Assembly: GCA_948736885.1 (NCBI GenBank)
Contig: CAPXWY010000001.1
Coordinates: 124,001 to 188,000 of the forward strand
DNA: 64,000 nucleotides
Reading direction: 5' to 3'
DNA from: an uncultured Alistipes sp.
GTDB lineage: Bacteria > Bacteroidota > Bacteroidia > Bacteroidales > Rikenellaceae
Positions 1 to 7,865 of the stretch are shown here, piece by piece (within the stretch, counting starts at the first letter, position 1; each line of letters opens with the position of its first letter). The notes under the pieces were generated by a model. That model saw nothing but the letters and a program-made list of their open reading frames with translations. It ran no database searches and was not told the DNA's origin. The position numbers and the translations under genes were made by a program.

Positions 1-1
1 G

Positions 2-2572
2 ACCGTCTTGAAGGACGCCGCCGCTTCGGCCATCTACGGCGCCCGCGGAGCCAACGGCGTCATCCTCATCACCACCAAGCGCGGCAAGAGCAGCGAAGCG
101 GTCATCACCGTCGACGCCAAGTGGGGTTCCAACTCGCGCGCCGTGCCTCAGTACGACGTCATCACCGACCCGGGCCAGTACATGGAGCTCGTCGGCCAGT
201 CCATGAGCACCTACGCCCAGCTCCTCCGCGGGTTCACACCCGAGCAGGCCGCTCAGTATATCGAGAAGAATGTCTATACCAACAGCGCAGGCGGCGTGGG
301 TTACCGCGTCTTCGACTACCCCGAGGGCGAGACGCTGATCGGCGCCGACGGCAAGCTCAACCCCAATGCCACCTTGGGCTACGTCAACGGCGACTACCTC
401 TTCCTGCCCGACAACTGGTACGACGAGCTCTTCGACAAGGGCAACCTGCGCCAGGAGTACAACGTTTCGATCTCGGGCAACTCCGACAAGATCAACTACT
501 ACGCGTCGTTGGGCTACCTCGACGATTCGGGCATCATGTCCAACTCGGGCTTCACCCGTTACTCGACCCGTCTGAAGGCCGACTACCAGGCCAAGAAGTG
601 GTTGAAGTTCGGCGCCAACGTCTCTTATTCGAACGTCGAGAACAACAACCCCACCAACCAGACCTCCAGCGGTTCGTCGGCCAACATCTTCTACCTGACC
701 GGCATGATCGCGCCGATCTATCCGCTCTACATCCGCAACGCCGAGGGCTCCGTCGCCAAGGACAGCCACGGTTACACCATGTACGACTTCGGCGACACCT
801 CGACGGGCATGCCTTACAAGCGTACTTTCATGTCGGGTTCTAACCCCGCGTCGATGTGGGAACTCGACAAGGCGACCTATACCTACGACGACTTCTCGTC
901 GCGTTACTACGCCACGGTCGACATCTACAAGGGCCTGAAGTTCACCTACAACCTGGGCGTCGACCTCTCGGCCTACCGTTACCAGCGGCTCTACAACCCC
1001 TACTACGGACAGTATTCCAAGGTCGGCGGCGTCATCTACGTCGCCAACAAGCGCGAGCTGGCTCTCAACCAGCAGCAGTTGCTCAACTACTCGGGTACTT
1101 TCGCCGACAAGCACAACATCGACATCCTCGTAGGTCATGAAACTTACAAGTGGAAGCGTTCCTACCTGCAGGGCGGCCGCGAGAAGATCTTCAATCCCAA
1201 CGTCGTAGAGCTCAACAACGCCATCAGCCAGCAGTCGAACGACTCCTATACCGACAATTACTTCACCGAGGGTTATTTCGCACAGGTCAACTACGACTTC
1301 GACGGCAAGTACTTCATCTCGGGTTCCTACCGTCGCGATGCTTCGTCGCGCTTCCACAAGGATCACCGTTGGGGCGACTTCGGCTCGGTCGGCGCCAGCT
1401 GGATCCTCTCCAAGGAGAACTTCCTCTCCGGTGCCGAGTGGCTCGATCTGTTGAAGATCAAGGCTTCGTACGGCGTTCAGGGCAACGACAACCTGCTCTA
1501 CCAGACGGGCGAGACCAACTACTACCCCTACGCCGACCAGTACACGCTCTCGCAACTCGACGGCAGCTTCGCCACGGCACTCTCCTACAAGGGCAACAAG
1601 GACATCACCTGGGAGACCAGCCATTCGATCAACGCCGGCGTCGAGTTCAGTTTCTGGCAGGGTCGTCTGGCCGGTAACGTGGAGTATTTCAACCGTCGCA
1701 CGTCGGACATGCTCTACTACATGCCGTCGCCCAACTCGATCGGCTACGCCTACTACCCCACCAACGTGGGTTCGGTGCGCAACTCGGGTGTCGAGATCGA
1801 TTTGAACAGCACGGTCTTCCGCACTAAAAACGTTACGTGGACGCTCAACGCCAACCTCACCTACCTCAAGAACAAGATCATCAAGCTCGACGAGTCGCTC
1901 GGCGGCGAGTGGATCGACGGTTCGAGAATCTATCGCGAGGGCGAGTCGATGTACCAGCTCTACCTGCGTAAGTACGCCGGCGTCAACGAGAACGGTCAGT
2001 CGACCTGGTACCTGGCCGACGGCTCGGCCACTACGGAATACGCCCAGGCCGACCGCTTCACCACGGGTGACATCCTCCCGAAGGTCTACGGCGGTTTCGG
2101 CACCACGCTGGAGTTCTTCGGCATCGACTTCTCGATCGCCTTCGCCTACCAGCTGGGCGGCAAGGTCTACGACAACACCTATGCGTCGCTCATGCACGCC
2201 GGTACGGCGCAGACGGCCGGTTCCAACTGGCACAAGGACATCCTCAGGGCCTGGAAGATCGGCGACGAGGCGGGTTCGACCGACGTGCCGCGTCTCTACA
2301 CGTCCGACACCAACACCAACAGCATGTCGGATCGTTTCCTCATCAGCTCGAACTACCTCGACATCACCAACATCACATTGGGTTACACGCTGCCGAGCAG
2401 CTGGACTCGGAAAGTCCATATCTCCAAGTTGCGTCTCTACATGGCTGCCGACAACGTGGCGCTCTTCACCAAGCGGCAGGGTCTCGACCCGCGTCAGTCC
2501 TACACCGCAGCGGGCAGCTACCGTTACGCGCCGATCCGTACGATCTCGGGCGGTATCAACCTTACGTTCTAA
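2..2572 (+). CDS. SusC/RagA-family TonB-linked outer membrane protein, 5' partial
   Basis: Outer membrane beta-barrel that, with its SusD partner, imports oligosaccharides or other nutrients using TonB energy. The frame is open from base 2 and opens inside the plug domain, with the SusC hallmark TVLKDAAASAIYGARGANGV followed by an ITTKRG motif. The signal peptide, carboxypeptidase-like domain and TonB box lie outside the window. About 850 barrel residues follow, rich in alternating aromatic strands, ending in an aromatic-terminated strand (GGINLTF) as barrels do. The susD gene follows after 22 bases, so the two form one operon. No enzyme for a specific glycan is visible nearby, so the substrate cannot be named. 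Confidence 0.97.
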   Translation, partial: TVLKDAAASAIYGARGANGVILITTKRGKSSEAVITVDAKWGSNSRAVPQYDVITDPGQYMELVGQSMSTYAQLLRGFTPEQAAQYIEKNVYTNSAGGVGYRVFDYPEGETLIGADGKLNPNATLGYVNGDYLFLPDNWYDELFDKGNLRQEYNVSISGNSDKINYYASLGYLDDSGIMSNSGFTRYSTRLKADYQAKKWLKFGANVSYSNVENNNPTNQTSSGSSANIFYLTGMIAPIYPLYIRNAEGSVAKDSHGYTMYDFGDTSTGMPYKRTFMSGSNPASMWELDKATYTYDDFSSRYYATVDIYKGLKFTYNLGVDLSAYRYQRLYNPYYGQYSKVGGVIYVANKRELALNQQQLLNYSGTFADKHNIDILVGHETYKWKRSYLQGGREKIFNPNVVELNNAISQQSNDSYTDNYFTEGYFAQVNYDFDGKYFISGSYRRDASSRFHKDHRWGDFGSVGASWILSKENFLSGAEWLDLLKIKASYGVQGNDNLLYQTGETNYYPYADQYTLSQLDGSFATALSYKGNKDITWETSHSINAGVEFSFWQGRLAGNVEYFNRRTSDMLYYMPSPNSIGYAYYPTNVGSVRNSGVEIDLNSTVFRTKNVTWTLNANLTYLKNKIIKLDESLGGEWIDGSRIYREGESMYQLYLRKYAGVNENGQSTWYLADGSATTEYAQADRFTTGDILPKVYGGFGTTLEFFGIDFSIAFAYQLGGKVYDNTYASLMHAGTAQTAGSNWHKDILRAWKIGDEAGSTDVPRLYTSDTNTNSMSDRFLISSNYLDITNITLGYTLPSSWTRKVHISKLRLYMAADNVALFTKRQGLDPRQSYTAAGSYRYAPIRTISGGINLTF

Positions 2573-2594
2573 CAGTTAAAACAAGTCGTTGATT

Positions 2595-4211
2595 ATGAAA
2601 ACAATCTATAAGCTTATCGCAATCGCGTTCGGGGCGTTGGCTGTCGCCGCCTGCAGCGACGACCTCGACACCAGGCCCGAGGGCGACACGATGACCGAAG
2701 ACCAGAAGAAGGAGATCTACGAGCAGAATCCCGAAAAGCTGGAGGCCGACGTCCTCTCGCTCTACTCTTCGATGATCGAGCTCCTGGCCATCGAGGACTG
2801 GTACGGCGGACAGCTCCATTTCGACTTCGGATACGCCGCCGTCATGTTGATGATGGATTCGTGGGGACAGGACATGCCTTCCGAGGACAGCAGTTACAAC
2901 TGGTTCGCCAGCAGCCAGGATATGACCGACCGTACGCAAACTTCGCCGCTCGGTTACTTCATCTGGAACAACCTCTACAAGCAGCTTGGTCTGGCCAACC
3001 AGGTCATCGCCACGGTTCCGGCCGAGAGCGAGGACGCCACGTCGCTCAACTTCCGCGGCCAGGCGCTCGCCGTCCGGGCTTTCGACTACCTCAACCTCGT
3101 GCAGCTCTACCAGTACACCTACGTCGGACACGAGAACGAGCTCGCCGTTCCCATCATTGCGGAGACCATGACCAACGACGAGGCCAAGAACAACCCGCGC
3201 GCCACGGTGGCCGAGGTCTACGAGCAGATCCTCTCCGACCTCAAGGAGGCCATCGCCATCCTGCCCGAGACGGGCGTCTCCGGTCAGGTGAACCGCAAGG
3301 TCGCCTACGGTCTTCGCGCCCGGGCCCATCTGTTGATGCAGAACTACGACCAGGCCTACGACGATGCCGTCGAGGCTGCCAAAGGCTATCTGCCCTACTC
3401 GATCGCCGAGGTCTCGAAACCGTCGTTCAACGCCTTCAACCACGCTTGGTTGTGGGGCAACGTCATCAGCGAAACCAACGACGTCGTACTGTCGGGTATC
3501 GTCAACTTCCCCGCGCACATGTGTTCGTTCACCGGCAACGGCTATTCCCCGGGTTATTCGGGCCGCTACATCAACAGCCAACTCTACAGCCGGATTCCCG
3601 ACACCGACGTCCGCAAGGGTTGGTGGGCCACGGTCGACGAAGACGGCCAGTGGGTGGCTCCCAACGTCGACTGGACTTGGGCCATCACCTATAATGGCTC
3701 GGCCTACAACATCGCAGAGTGGGAAGATTGGCAGGCTCCCTACCTGAACGTGAAGTTCGGCGCCTACAACGACCTCTACGACAACGCGACCAACGCCTGC
3801 GACATTCCCTTGATGCGCGTCGAGGAGATGCTGCTCATCCAGGCCGAGGCCAAAGGTCTGAGCCAGAACGGCTCGGTCGCCGAGGGCAAGGCCATCCTGG
3901 AGAGCTTCGTGCAGACCTACCGCGATCCCTCCTACACCTGCACCGCCTCGTCGAAAGAGGAGTTCATCGACGCCGTGTGGTTCCAGCGCCGCATCGAATT
4001 GTGGGGCGAGGGACAATCGTGGTTCGACATCATGCGCCTGAAGAAGCCGGTGCACCGGCTGGGCACCAACTTCGAGTCGACCGTCGCCTGGAACCTGCCC
4101 GCCGAGGCTTCCATCTTCCCGTTGATCATCCCCGAGGCGGAGACCAACGTCAACCCCGCCTGCACGAACAACCCGATCGCAGCGGCTCCCCAGGCCGGCC
4201 AAACCTATTGA
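2595..4211 (+). CDS. SusD/RagB-family nutrient-binding lipoprotein
   Basis: Surface lipoprotein of 538 residues that caps the SusC barrel and captures the substrate. The N-terminus is a lipoprotein signal with lipobox LAVAAC, so Cys20 would be acylated. The body is helical and TPR-like, with repeated residues such as NFRGQALAVRAFDYLNLVQLY, and ends in a RagB-type region with RRIELWGEGQSWFDIMRLKK, a family signature. ATG at 2595 is chosen over an in-frame TTG two codons upstream because it begins a clean signal peptide (MKTIYK). A strong terminator follows the stop, so the operon ends here. Confidence 0.96.
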   Translation: MKTIYKLIAIAFGALAVAACSDDLDTRPEGDTMTEDQKKEIYEQNPEKLEADVLSLYSSMIELLAIEDWYGGQLHFDFGYAAVMLMMDSWGQDMPSEDSSYNWFASSQDMTDRTQTSPLGYFIWNNLYKQLGLANQVIATVPAESEDATSLNFRGQALAVRAFDYLNLVQLYQYTYVGHENELAVPIIAETMTNDEAKNNPRATVAEVYEQILSDLKEAIAILPETGVSGQVNRKVAYGLRARAHLLMQNYDQAYDDAVEAAKGYLPYSIAEVSKPSFNAFNHAWLWGNVISETNDVVLSGIVNFPAHMCSFTGNGYSPGYSGRYINSQLYSRIPDTDVRKGWWATVDEDGQWVAPNVDWTWAITYNGSAYNIAEWEDWQAPYLNVKFGAYNDLYDNATNACDIPLMRVEEMLLIQAEAKGLSQNGSVAEGKAILESFVQTYRDPSYTCTASSKEEFIDAVWFQRRIELWGEGQSWFDIMRLKKPVHRLGTNFESTVAWNLPAEASIFPLIIPEAETNVNPACTNNPIAAAPQAGQTY

Positions 4212-4240
4212 TCCGGAACCTCCCGGTTCCGAATCCGCAC

Positions 4241-4270
4241 AAGAGCTCCCTTTCCTGGGAGCTCTTTTTT
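4241..4270 (+). terminator. Rho-independent terminator of the susCD operon
   Basis: A 10-bp stem AAGAGCTCCC / GGGAGCTCTT with a six-base loop runs straight into a T tract, 30 bases after the susD stop codon. Confidence 0.9.
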
Positions 4271-4363
4271 CATCTCCGGCACAAATCCTGCAAATTACTG
4301 CAAACTCCGATTTTTTTTGTATTTTCGCAGATGGAACAAGCAAGCCTTACAAAACTACCTGCC

Positions 4364-5551
4364 ATGAATATCCCGGAAATCCAGCCCGGCATCCGCTACG
4401 TGGGTGTCAACGACCGCACCACCACCCGTTTCGAGGCCCTGTGGCCTCTGCCCGCAGGCGTTTCGTACAACGCCTATCTGGTCGTCGGCGAGCGCATCGC
4501 CCTGGTCGACACCGTCGAAGAACGCTTCGGCGGCCGCCTGTTCGAGAACATCCGCCGCGAAATCGGCGACCGCAAAATCGACTATCTGGTCATCAACCAC
4601 ATGGAGCCCGACCACTCGTCGTCGATCGACGCCCTGCGGCGGCGTTATCCCGACATCCGGCTCGTCGGCAACGCCAAGGCCCTGCAAATGGTCGAGGGCT
4701 TCTACGGCATTGCAGGTCCTGCGCTCGAAGTCAAGGAGGGCGACACGCTCGACCTGGGCGGGCTGTCGCTTGCGTTCTTCATGGCGCCGATGGTCCATTG
4801 GCCCGAAACGATGGTCACCTGGTGTCCCGAGCGGCGCACCCTCTTTTCGGGCGACGCATTCGGCACGTTCGGCGCGCTCGACGGCGGCATCACCGATTCG
4901 CAGCTCGACCCCGCGCTCTATTGGGACGAAATGCGCCGTTACTACGCCTCCATCGTCGGCAAGTACGGTTCTCCCGTGCAGAAGGCGCTGCAGAAAGTCC
5001 GCGGACTCGACCCCGCCGTCATCTGTTCCACCCACGGACCCGTCTGGCAGGAGCAGATTCCGCAGGTGCTCGACCTCTACGACCGCATGAGCCGTTACGA
5101 GGGCGAGCCGGGCGCGGTCATCGCCTACGGGTCGATGTACGGCAACACCGAGCAGATGGCCGAGCGGCTGGCCCGCCACCTGGCCGAAGCAGGCGTGCGG
5201 CACATCGCCGTCCACAACCTCACCTACTGCGACCTGTCGTTCGTCCTGCGCGACATCTTCCGTTACAACACGCTCGTCGTCGGCAGTCCCACCTACAATG
5301 GCGCCCTCTTCCCGCCCGTGGCCCGATTGCTCGAAGCGGTCGCCGCCCGGTGCATCCCGCAGCGCAACTTCGCTTTCTTCGGGTCGTTCTGCTGGGCCGG
5401 ATGCGCCGTGCGCAGCATGGCCGAGTTCGCCCAGCGCATGAAGTGGGAGCCCCTCGGCGATGCCGTCGAGATGAAGCAGGGTTTCTCCGACGATGCCGAC
5501 GCCGCCTGCCAGGCCCTCGCCCGGCAAATCGCCGGCCGCATCGGGCAGTAA
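4364..5551 (+). CDS. A-type flavodiiron protein (O2 or NO reductase)
   Basis: Cytoplasmic flavodiiron protein of 395 residues that reduces O2 to water (or NO to N2O), protecting an anaerobe. An N-terminal metallo-beta-lactamase-like domain carries the diiron ligands H79-x-E81-x-D83-H84 (NHMEPDHS), then a His in APMVHWPE, an Asp in FSGDAFG and a His in STHGPVW. From about residue 255 a flavodoxin domain begins with the FMN loop in YGSMYGNTEQ. There is no C-terminal rubredoxin, so it is the short form. ATG 4364 gives the family N-terminus (MNIPEIQ); an upstream in-frame ATG at 4331 lies only three bases after a TATTTTCG -7-like box and would be leaderless. The gene is monocistronic. Confidence 0.94.
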   Translation: MNIPEIQPGIRYVGVNDRTTTRFEALWPLPAGVSYNAYLVVGERIALVDTVEERFGGRLFENIRREIGDRKIDYLVINHMEPDHSSSIDALRRRYPDIRLVGNAKALQMVEGFYGIAGPALEVKEGDTLDLGGLSLAFFMAPMVHWPETMVTWCPERRTLFSGDAFGTFGALDGGITDSQLDPALYWDEMRRYYASIVGKYGSPVQKALQKVRGLDPAVICSTHGPVWQEQIPQVLDLYDRMSRYEGEPGAVIAYGSMYGNTEQMAERLARHLAEAGVRHIAVHNLTYCDLSFVLRDIFRYNTLVVGSPTYNGALFPPVARLLEAVAARCIPQRNFAFFGSFCWAGCAVRSMAEFAQRMKWEPLGDAVEMKQGFSDDADAACQALARQIAGRIGQ

Positions 5552-5567
5552 GCCCGCCCGCAACAAA

Positions 5568-5602
5568 GAATCCCCGGAGCCTTTCGGTTCCGGGGATTTT
5601 CC
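5568..5602. terminator. Bidirectional terminator between the flavodiiron gene and the yhcH-like gene
   Basis: GC-rich stem ATCCCCGGA / TCCGGGGAT with A-rich and T-rich flanks, placed between two convergent genes. Confidence 0.85.
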
Positions 5603-5618
5603 TTGTCGCTGAAGATTC

Positions 5619-6068
5619 TTAGCGGCGTACCTTGACAATGACCTTGCGCACTACGCCCTCGCCCACCATCGGGGCATGGCCGTCCTCGGGAAACAGCACC
5701 GAGAACTGCCCCGGACGCATCGTGTAGTAGGTCTGCGGCTCGTCCTCGAAGAACTGGATGTCCTTCTCCGCGTTGAACGCTCCCTGCGGCTGGCGGAGGT
5801 CCTTGCGCTCGCTCCAGCCGAAAGTCTCCGCTTCGCCCGTTACGAGCAGCTGAATGTCGATATAGGCGTCGTGCACCTCCAGCTTCGCGTCGCCTTTCTT
5901 CTTGAGCTCGCGCTCCATGACGTTGGCATAAATGTCGCGGCCCTCGATTTCGTGAATGCCCGGCTCCATGGCGGTCCAGTCGGTGGCGGCGAGGAATTCA
6001 AAAGCGCGCTTCATGCGCGGGTGCACGTTTTCGTAGCGTGCGTAGTTTTTCAGTGAATCGAAAATCAT
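5619..6068 (-). CDS. YhcH/YjgK/YiaL family (DUF386) cupin-like protein
   Basis: Protein of 149 residues of the family that includes EbgC and NanQ, small beta-barrel proteins tied to sugar metabolism (anomerase or metal-dependent roles are proposed for relatives). Family traits are the HDAYIDIQLLVTGEAETFGW block and the C-terminal FSVLFPEDGHAPM, whose histidines and acidic residues probably bind a metal. ATG at 6068 (MIFDSLKN) is chosen because residues upstream do not resemble the family. It follows the membrane EEP gene by 14 bases and is probably cotranscribed with it. The substrate is unknown. Confidence 0.9.
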   Translation of the reverse strand: MIFDSLKNYARYENVHPRMKRAFEFLAATDWTAMEPGIHEIEGRDIYANVMERELKKKGDAKLEVHDAYIDIQLLVTGEAETFGWSERKDLRQPQGAFNAEKDIQFFEDEPQTYYTMRPGQFSVLFPEDGHAPMVGEGVVRKVIVKVRR

Positions 6069-6082
6069 GGTTGTATTCGGGT

Positions 6083-7222
6083 TTAGTTCTTGTCTGCCAG
6101 TATCTTGAACCGCACGGCCACCGGGTAGTGGTCCGAGCAGCCGAGGTGCGGCACCTCGTAGGAGAGCATTTGCAGGTCGGGCGACGCCAGCACATAGTCG
6201 ATGCGCAGCATGTCGAAAAATCCGCGGTAGGTGTAGGAGTAGCCCTCGCCGCACTCGGCAAAGGCGTCGTTCATCCCGCGCGCCATCTTCCGGTAGACGT
6301 AGGACATCGGCGTGTCGTTGAAGTCGCCGCAGACGATTTTACGCCGCTGCGGCATGCCGCGCATCGCCCCCGCTATCGAGTCGACCTGCGCCGCCCGCAG
6401 CACTCCGTTGTAGCGAAGCCGCCCGGCTATGCTCCGGAACTTCGTCTCGCGCGCCGTGTCGCCGATGAATTCGTGGCCCGTTATGTAGTCGTTGTCGGCC
6501 GCCTTGATCGAGGTCGACCGCAGGTGGTTGTTGAACACACGCACCGTGTCGTCGCCCACCGCCAGGTCGGCCCATACCGACGATTCCGGCAAGAGCAGCA
6601 CTCCCGACCGCACGATGCGGTACTTGCTCAGAATCATCTGGGGCGACCGCTTGTCGGCCGGCAGCCCGAAACGGGCCGCGTGGTATTTTTCGCTCACCGC
6701 CGCGAACCGGTCGCTCAGCTCGGCCAGCCGGGGATTGAATTCCTGCAAGCAGATTATGTCGGGGGCAAGGCTGTCTATCAGCGCCGCCACCTGGTCCACG
6801 CTGCTTCCGCCCTCCACATCGTAGAAAGAGCGGACGTTGTAGCTCAGTATCTTGACGGCACTGCGGCCGTATTTCTGTTCGCCATACACGCGTCCGAACT
6901 GGGGTTTCCAGAAAAGCGGCACCTTGAAAAGCCCCACGGCCAGCAGCAGCAACAGCAGTCCGGCGCGCACAAGCCGCCACCGCACAATCCAATAGCAGGC
7001 CAGCACCGCCGCCAGCACATAGAGCGCCGGAACCGCCAGCGCCATGACCGGGAAAAGCCACATGCGCGCCGGAGCCACATAGGGGACCAGATAGACCATC
7101 GGCAGCACCATCGCAAGCCCCAGCGTCGCCAGCGCAAGCAGCGTGTCGAGAAACCACATCAGCGGACTCCGTCCACGGCGCAGCGAGCCGCCCTTGTATT
7201 CGACGTATTTTTCTTCGGACAT
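6083..7222 (-). CDS. Membrane-anchored endonuclease/exonuclease/phosphatase (EEP) family protein
   Basis: Protein of 379 residues. The first ~105 residues hold three hydrophobic spans, followed by an EEP domain (about 120-375) of the DNase I / sphingomyelinase fold. Catalytic motifs are present: the Glu in CLQEFNP, the CGDFNDTPMS motif and the terminal GCSDHYPV with the catalytic His. Topology cannot be fixed from sequence alone, so the substrate (nucleic acid, phospholipid or another phosphodiester) is open. The start lies one base from the stop of the rhomboid gene, indicating translational coupling. Confidence 0.88.
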   Translation of the reverse strand: MSEEKYVEYKGGSLRRGRSPLMWFLDTLLALATLGLAMVLPMVYLVPYVAPARMWLFPVMALAVPALYVLAAVLACYWIVRWRLVRAGLLLLLLAVGLFKVPLFWKPQFGRVYGEQKYGRSAVKILSYNVRSFYDVEGGSSVDQVAALIDSLAPDIICLQEFNPRLAELSDRFAAVSEKYHAARFGLPADKRSPQMILSKYRIVRSGVLLLPESSVWADLAVGDDTVRVFNNHLRSTSIKAADNDYITGHEFIGDTARETKFRSIAGRLRYNGVLRAAQVDSIAGAMRGMPQRRKIVCGDFNDTPMSYVYRKMARGMNDAFAECGEGYSYTYRGFFDMLRIDYVLASPDLQMLSYEVPHLGCSDHYPVAVRFKILADKN

Positions 7223-7223
7223 C

Positions 7224-7823
7224 TCAGAAACGGATTATGCCGCGCCGGCGCCACCAGTAGAGCAGCAGCAGGCCCCACAGCATGCCGCCCACATGGGCGA
7301 AATGGGCCACGTTGCCCCCGCCGCGCCAGCCGAGCAGCAATTCGATGACGCCGTAGATGATGACGAACCACTTGGCTTTCATCGGGATGGGCGGGAATAT
7401 CAGCATGATGACCGCATTGGGATGCAGCACGCCGAATGCCAGCAGCAACCCCATGACGGCACCCGAAGCGCCCACAAGCGTCATCGGCTCGTGCATCGCC
7501 CACGCGATTCCGGCCTGAATCAGCGCCGCCCCCACGCCGCAAATCATGTAGTAGACCAGGAAGCGTTTCGGGCCGAGTTCGTATTCGAGCGTCCGGCCGA
7601 ACATCCACAGGGCGAACATGTTGAAAAACAGGTGTTCCAGATTGGCGTGCAGGAACATGTAGGTCACGAACTGGTAGGTGCGGAAAAGCGGCATCCCCAC
7701 CCACAGCGCGCACCAGCGCTCGATCTGCGGCCCCACGGGCAGCAGCATCGTCGCCATGAAGACCAGCAGGTTGATGATTATCAGATTCTTGACGACCGGA
7801 GGCGTCTGAAAGTAGCGGTTCAT
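7224..7823 (-). CDS. Rhomboid family intramembrane serine protease
   Basis: Integral membrane protease of 199 residues with about six spans, near the minimal rhomboid size. The catalytic dyad is visible: Ser120 in the GASGAVMG motif and His177 in HFAHVGG. The loop-1 region has GPKRFLVYYMICG, and an HANLEHLFFNMF helix provides the other conserved His/Asn residues. Substrates are unknown. A TACCTTTG -7 element lies just upstream (7843-7850), so transcription of the rhomboid-EEP-yhcH group probably starts here as well as from mutL. Confidence 0.94.
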   Translation of the reverse strand: MNRYFQTPPVVKNLIIINLLVFMATMLLPVGPQIERWCALWVGMPLFRTYQFVTYMFLHANLEHLFFNMFALWMFGRTLEYELGPKRFLVYYMICGVGAALIQAGIAWAMHEPMTLVGASGAVMGLLLAFGVLHPNAVIMLIFPPIPMKAKWFVIIYGVIELLLGWRGGGNVAHFAHVGGMLWGLLLLYWWRRRGIIRF

Positions 7824-7842
7824 GCTCGGTGTTCTCTTTTTG

Positions 7843-7850
7843 CAAAGGTA
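7843..7850 (-). promoter_or_regulatory. -7 element upstream of the rhomboid gene
   Basis: TACCTTTG on the minus strand matches the Bacteroidetes consensus TAnnTTTG and lies 20 bases before the rhomboid ATG. No clear -33 TTTG was found at the right spacing. Confidence 0.55.
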
Positions 7851-7865
7851 GCGTTTTCCGGCGGA

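Noticed and set aside
2562..4343. Long open frame antisense to susD
   Set aside because: It shadows a plain SusD gene, lacks any recognised domain and has the His/Arg/Val-rich composition of an antisense frame.
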